A stretch of DNA of 64,000 nt from Rhodospirillales bacterium (GTDB lineage: Bacteria; Pseudomonadota; Alphaproteobacteria; Rhodospirillales; Casp-alpha2), in assembly GCA_017640505.1 (NCBI GenBank), contig JAEPQO010000002.1, forward strand, positions 124,001 through 188,000. Direction: 5' to 3'. The position numbers and the translations under genes were made by a program. Of this stretch, positions 59,984 to 64,000 are shown piece by piece. The stretch's first letter is position 1. Each line of letters opens with the position of its first letter. Under the pieces are notes generated by a model, which worked only from the letters and a program-made list of their open reading frames with translations, ran no database searches and was not told where the DNA came from.

Positions 59984-61431
59984 TCGGATCCCTTGATGAT
60001 CGGAATGCCGAGCTCGCGGATCTTCTTGCGTAGCGTATTCCGGTTCAGGCCCAGAACCTCGGACGCCTTGACCTGGTTGCCGCGCGTCACCTGCAGTGTC
60101 TGCATGATCAACGGCCGTTCGACTTCCCGCAGCACGCGGCCATAAAGGCCGGCAGCCGGCAGCGCGCCGTCATGAGCGCTGAAGTAGTTCTTCATGTGCG
60201 CATCCACGGCGTCGGCGAGACCGCTGGTCTGCACCACGGCGTTGTCGCCTTGCCCGCGGCCGTCGTTGAGCTCGGTCGAGATGATCTCGGCGTCAATGAC
60301 CTCTTCCGAGTAAAGCGCCGCCAGACGCTGCATCATGTTTTCCAACTCGCGGACGTTGCCCGGCCAGTCATGCTGCTGCAGAAGGTCGAGCGCATCGGGT
60401 TCGATGATCTTCCACGGCAGCCCTTCGTTTGCGGCACGGCCAAGAAAATGGCGCACCAGCTCCGGAATGTCCTCTGTCCGTTCTCGCAGCGGCGGAAGGC
60501 GGATCGGCACGACGTTGAGCCGGAAGTAAAGGTCTTCGCGGAACAGGCCGCGGCGGATCAGCCGCTTCAGATCGTGGTGCGTGGCGGCGATGACGCGGAC
60601 GTTGGCCTGGATCGCGTTGCGCCCGCCGACGGTGGTGTATTCGCCTTCCTGCAGTACGCGAAGCAGGCGTGTTTGCGCTTCCATCGGCATGTCGCCGATT
60701 TCGTCGAGGAACAGCGTACCGCCGTTGGCCTGTTCGAACCGACCCGACGAGCGGTTGACCGCGCCGGTGAACGAACCCTTCTCGTGGCCGAACAGTTCAC
60801 TTTCGATCAGGTCGCGCGGGATGGCGGCGACGTTCACGGCAACGAACGGCTTGCCCTTGCGTTTGCCGTAATCGTGAAGCGCACGGGCAACGAGTTCCTT
60901 CCCGGTCCCCGATTCACCGGTGATCATCACCGTCAGGTCCGTCGGCATCAGGCGCGCCAGGGTACGATAGATTTCCTGCATCGCCGGCGAACGGCCGATC
61001 AGCGGCAGGTTTTCCTCCATGCCCTGCTCCGCGCGCTCGCCGCCCAGGCTCGGATCCTTGGTGCGGGCTTCCAAACCGCGCTTCACCACCGATACCAACT
61101 CGGCGAGATCGAACGGTTTAGGGAGGTATTCAAAAGCGCCGCGCTCGGTCGCCTTGACGGCGGTCAGCAGCGTGTTCTGCGCGCTCATGACGACGATCCG
61201 CAGATTGGGGCGGATGCGGCGGATTTTCGGCACCAGGTCGAGACCGTTTTCGTCGGGCATGACGACATCCGTAATGACCAGGTCGCCGTCGCCGTTTTCC
61301 ACCCATTGCCAAAGCGTCGCCGCATTGCCGGTCGAACGCACTTCATACCCGGCGCGCGACAGCGCCTGCGTTACGACGGTGCGGATGCTGTCGTCGTCGT
61401 CGGCAACGAGGATGGTTGCGGTTTCAGCCAT
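59980..61431 (-). CDS. ntrC: Nitrogen regulation protein NtrC (NR(I))
   Basis: 483 aa from the ATG at 61431. Receiver with phospho-Asp in [16 protein letters not shown]+ domain with Walker A GESGTGKE, sigma54 loop GSFTGA, and [11 protein letters not shown], then a Fis-type helix-turn-helix ([25 protein letters not shown]). Activates sigma54 promoters under nitrogen limitation. Overlaps ntrB by 8 bases. Confidence 0.96.
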   Translation of the reverse strand: MAETATILVADDDDSIRTVVTQALSRAGYEVRSTGNAATLWQWVENGDGDLVITDVVMPDENGLDLVPKIRRIRPNLRIVVMSAQNTLLTAVKATERGAFEYLPKPFDLAELVSVVKRGLEARTKDPSLGGERAEQGMEENLPLIGRSPAMQEIYRTLARLMPTDLTVMITGESGTGKELVARALHDYGKRKGKPFVAVNVAAIPRDLIESELFGHEKGSFTGAVNRSSGRFEQANGGTLFLDEIGDMPMEAQTRLLRVLQEGEYTTVGGRNAIQANVRVIAATHHDLKRLIRRGLFREDLYFRLNVVPIRLPPLRERTEDIPELVRHFLGRAANEGLPWKIIEPDALDLLQQHDWPGNVRELENMMQRLAALYSEEVIDAEIISTELNDGRGQGDNAVVQTSGLADAVDAHMKNYFSAHDGALPAAGLYGRVLREVERPLIMQTLQVTRGNQVKASEVLGLNRNTLRKKIRELGIPIIKGSE

Positions 61432-62557
61432 CTTTTCCCCCAGTTTCATCCTCCGGCTTGAACATCGGGAGCATGATCCGGAATACCGTGCGCCCTGGAA
61501 TACTGTCGAATTCGATGACGCCGCCATGATCGCCGATGATCTTGGCGACGAGCGCAAGACCGAGGCCGCTGCCCTTCGGCTTCGATGTGACGAAGGCATC
61601 GAACATGTATCGTTTCATGTCATCCGGAATGCCCGGACCGTTGTCGCGGACCCAGATGGTCAGCGGCAGGTGGACCCGGTTCTCGAGGCCGGGCAGCGCA
61701 AAGCGCACGCCCTGGCTGTATGCGGTGCCGAGCGTGATTTCGCCGCCCACGCTGCCGACGGCTTCGGCGGCGTTCTTGACGAGGTTGAGGAACACCTGCA
61801 CGAGCTGGTCGTGGTTCCCCCAGACCGGCGGCAGCGACGGGTCGAACTGGTTGTGGAAGCGGACATGTGAGCCAAAGCCCGTTTCCGCAAGACGTTGCAC
61901 CCGGTCCAGAACCTTGTGGATGTTGACGGCTTCGCGCTGTAACGGCACGCGGTCGGAAAAGACCTCCATCCGGTCGACGAGACCGACGATGCGGTCCGCT
62001 TCGTCGCAGATGAGCGTCGTCAGCTTCTTGTCTTCTTCGTCAGCGCCCTGCTCCAGCAACTGCGCGGCACCGCGGATCCCGGAAAGCGGGTTCTTGACCT
62101 CGTGCGCCAGCATCGCCGCCATGGCGGTCACCGAACGCGCCGCGCCCATGTGGTTGAGCTGGTGATTGATCTTTTCGGCGATGGAGCGGAGCTGGATCAC
62201 GATCGCGACCGCATCCGGTTCCTCGGGGATGCATGATACCTGCACGTCGACCGCGTGCGAGCCGATGCGCGGACTTTCCAGCGTGACATCGTATTCTGCG
62301 ACGACGCTGCGGAAACGCCGTGCCTGATTGACGAGGGCCAGGATCGGGCTGTCGGCGGGCATCAGCGCATCGAGCGATTGTCCCTGCAGATATGTCGCGC
62401 TGCCCCGGAAAAGCTGCTCCGCCGCCTGGTTGATGCGACGGATCACATTGTCGCCGTCGACGACGACGACGGTGCTGGCGAGCGAATTCAGGACGGCTTC
62501 CGCGTCGACGCCGGCGCGCGATGATTTGTCGGCGAGTGCGGTGGTGTTCTCGGCCAT
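61424..62557 (-). CDS. ntrB: Nitrogen-sensing histidine kinase NtrB (NR(II))
   Basis: 377 aa, soluble. PAS domain (about 20-130), HisKA with [24 protein letters not shown], HATPase_c with [21 protein letters not shown] and [12 protein letters not shown]. Phosphorylates or dephosphorylates NtrC in response to PII. Starts 2 bases after the dusB stop, so it belongs to the same operon. Confidence 0.96.
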   Translation of the reverse strand: MAENTTALADKSSRAGVDAEAVLNSLASTVVVVDGDNVIRRINQAAEQLFRGSATYLQGQSLDALMPADSPILALVNQARRFRSVVAEYDVTLESPRIGSHAVDVQVSCIPEEPDAVAIVIQLRSIAEKINHQLNHMGAARSVTAMAAMLAHEVKNPLSGIRGAAQLLEQGADEEDKKLTTLICDEADRIVGLVDRMEVFSDRVPLQREAVNIHKVLDRVQRLAETGFGSHVRFHNQFDPSLPPVWGNHDQLVQVFLNLVKNAAEAVGSVGGEITLGTAYSQGVRFALPGLENRVHLPLTIWVRDNGPGIPDDMKRYMFDAFVTSKPKGSGLGLALVAKIIGDHGGVIEFDSIPGRTVFRIMLPMFKPEDETGGKDG

Positions 62558-62559
62558 AT

Positions 62560-63558
62560 TTACGCCGCGAGCTGGTCGAGGTTGGCGTTGTAGAAGTCCC
62601 GGATCAGGGCCTTCACGGCGTCGGGGTCGGTCATCTGATTGACCTGAGAACGAAAATCAGATGAATCACGTAACCCCTTGGAATACCATCCGATATGCTT
62701 GCGCGCGATGCGAATGCCGGCGTGGACGCCATAGTGTTCCAGGATGTCTTCGTAGTGTGTCAGCACGGTTTCCATCTGATCTTCCAAAGACGGGTCCGGC
62801 AGTTCGCCGCCCTCGCTCAGGAAGTGCTGAACCTGCGCCGGAAACCACGGCCGTCCATAGGTGCCGCGCCCGATCAACACGCCATCGGCGCCGGACTGCG
62901 CGAGTGCTTCTTTCGCGTCTTCCAGTGTGTTGATGTCGCCGTTCGCGAACACCGGCAGGCTGACGGCTTCCTTGACGTTGCGGATGAAACGCCAGTCCGC
63001 GTGCCCCTTGTAGAACTGGCAGCGTGTACGGCCATGCACGGCGAGCGCCTGGATGCCGCTTTCCTCGGCGATGCGGGCGAGTTCAGGTGCGTTGCGGGAA
63101 ACGTCGTCCCAGCCCGTCCGCATCTTCAGCGTGACCGGAATCTTGACCGCCTTGACGGTCGCTTCGAGCAACTTGCCAGCGTGCACCAGATCGCGCATCA
63201 GCGCGGACCCGGCGTCGCCGTTGGTCACCTTCTTGACCGGGCAGCCCATGTTGATGTCGATCAGCGCCGCGCCGCGGTCTTCGTTCAGGCGCGCGGCCTC
63301 GGCCATGACATCGGGTTCGCAGCCCGCCAACTGCACCGACATGGGGTGTTCCTCGGCACAGTGCGTTGCCATTTTCATGGTCTTTTTGGCGGCATAGACC
63401 ATGGCCTTGGAGGCGATCATCTCGGACACCACCAGACCCACGCCCCAGCGTTTCACGAGCCGTCGGAACGGCATGTCGGTCACGCCGGACATGGGCGCCA
63501 AAACGACCTGTCCGTCCAGCTGCACCGGACCGATGCTAATCGGTTTCAAATTCGACAA
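62560..63558 (-). CDS. dusB: tRNA-dihydrouridine synthase DusB
   Basis: 332 aa from a TTG at 63558 with GGAGGGG 7 bases upstream; the longer GTG start at 63585 has no such site. FMN TIM barrel: [29 protein letters not shown] with the catalytic Cys within [20 protein letters not shown] and [13 protein letters not shown]. Reduces uridines in tRNA D loops. dusB-ntrB-ntrC-ntrY-ntrX order is conserved in alphaproteobacteria. Confidence 0.94.
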   Translation of the reverse strand: MSNLKPISIGPVQLDGQVVLAPMSGVTDMPFRRLVKRWGVGLVVSEMIASKAMVYAAKKTMKMATHCAEEHPMSVQLAGCEPDVMAEAARLNEDRGAALIDINMGCPVKKVTNGDAGSALMRDLVHAGKLLEATVKAVKIPVTLKMRTGWDDVSRNAPELARIAEESGIQALAVHGRTRCQFYKGHADWRFIRNVKEAVSLPVFANGDINTLEDAKEALAQSGADGVLIGRGTYGRPWFPAQVQHFLSEGGELPDPSLEDQMETVLTHYEDILEHYGVHAGIRIARKHIGWYSKGLRDSSDFRSQVNQMTDPDAVKALIRDFYNANLDQLAA

Positions 63559-63632
63559 TGTTGCACCCCTCCAAGAGTTGCACACAAATTAGGCATATCC
63601 GGCCAAAATGCAATGATTTTTAGGTGCTTAAA

Positions 63633-64000
63633 TCAGCCCAGGAGGACGTCGGTGACGAACTTCACGCCGGGATAGCCAAGAGTGAGCATCAGGTAGGCTA
63701 AAAGCACGACACGCGCGGCTTTGCGGCCCCGCAGGCCATATTTCGCCTGGGCGAAAAGCAGCAGTCCGATGACGGCGAACGCGGCCAGGGTGAAGATGGT
63801 CTTGTGATCGGGGGTTAAAAGCGCGCCGCCGGCGATCGCATTGAGCACGACACCGCTGACCAGACCGAGACCGAGCACGATCTCGCCGACCAGCAGGAAG
63901 CGCAGCACAAGTCGGTCGCAATCCGTGATCGACGGCAGCACGCCGCCGAGTGTCGGCCGGTCCTTGCGTTTCAGCGCACGTTCCTGGAGGAACGCCGCCC
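63633..64000 (-). CDS. CcsA/YpjD-like cytochrome c assembly membrane protein, 5' end beyond window
   Basis: The frame is open to the right edge (122 codons plus stop seen). A GTG at 63941 gives 102 aa, but the upstream codons (AAFLQERALKRKDRPTLGG) fit the family and continue off the window. Three membrane segments are visible, with the conserved DHKTIFTLAAF and AKYGLRGRKAARVVLLAYLMLTLGYPGVKFVTDVLL that mark the YpjD/CcsA family. Its exact role outside cytochrome c assembly is unclear. Confidence 0.8.
   Translation of the reverse strand, partial: AAFLQERALKRKDRPTLGGVLPSITDCDRLVLRFLLVGEIVLGLGLVSGVVLNAIAGGALLTPDHKTIFTLAAFAVIGLLLFAQAKYGLRGRKAARVVLLAYLMLTLGYPGVKFVTDVLLG

Noticed and set aside
56232-60145. 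Long plus-strand open frames of 652 and 624 codons
   Set aside because: They are antisense to ntrX and ntrY, whose motifs are all intact; the antisense products are Arg/His/Gln-rich and match nothing.
63633-63941. Complete 102-aa membrane protein starting at the GTG
   Set aside because: The frame stays open upstream with family-like residues to the window edge, so it is the C-terminal part of a longer CcsA/YpjD-like protein.

Overview
The window is high-GC chromosomal DNA from an alphaproteobacterium, most likely of the Rhodospirillales type. The best evidence is the gene order dusB-ntrB-ntrC-ntrY-ntrX-trkA-HAD-hfq-hflX, together with the alphaproteobacterial cell-envelope and replication block rlpA-dacA-tmk-holB-metG-tatD-MBL hydrolase and a PAS_5-family protein. 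No prophage, insertion sequence or CRISPR array was seen. Genes are tightly packed, no gap exceeds 300 bases, and many neighbours overlap by ATGA.

Layout. 1-2962: the end of a CbiX-like chelatase, a degenerate S41-like secreted protein, and an arsenic operon (arsR-arsC-aquaglyceroporin). 3032-9802: metabolic and orphan genes (MmgE/PrpD, a Lys-rich exported protein, a radical SAM protein, two dehydrogenases, a DEDDh exonuclease, a PAS_5 protein, a membrane protein). 10001-10090: tRNA-Ser(UGA), with a long hairpin and a 19-bp copy of its 3' end downstream. 10287-11971: a histidine kinase with an ethylene-receptor-like membrane domain and an adjacent response regulator. 12113-22876: envelope, replication and translation genes. 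23093-29269: an amidohydrolase, a low-GC orphan gene, mazG, a cupredoxin and DUF4142 pair, an AraC regulator, a cupin and a TPMT-family methyltransferase. 29387-34605: an acyl-CoA catabolic cluster (family III CoA-transferase, CitE-like lyase, 4-hydroxybutyryl-CoA dehydratase-like flavoprotein) divergent from a TetR regulator and a quinone reductase. 34678-42499: a multicopper oxidase, a lipoprotein, a dehydrogenase, and surface-glycan or lipid genes (FkbM methyltransferase, GT-C-like membrane protein, sterol-desaturase-family hydroxylase, zinc-ribbon methyltransferase).

42577-51081 is the most unusual part. It is a co-directional run that looks like a nucleotide-activated deoxy- or branched-sugar pathway: a thiamine-diphosphate enzyme, a ColD-like PMP-dependent 3-dehydratase with His-His in place of the PLP lysine, an extended SDR, a B12-binding radical SAM enzyme, HddC-like and HddA-like heptose-activating enzymes, and a GtrB/ArnC-like glycosyltransferase. 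A convergent inositol-monophosphatase-family phosphatase follows. No described pathway known to me has this exact set. The inferred product is a GDP-heptose-derived, 3-deoxygenated and possibly C-branched or C-methylated surface sugar.

51987-64000 (minus strand): a small unknown gene, then hflX, hfq, a HAD phosphatase, trkA, the two nitrogen-type two-component systems, dusB, and the C-terminal part of a CcsA/YpjD-like membrane protein that runs off the window. All family assignments are from reading the sequence; no database search was run.
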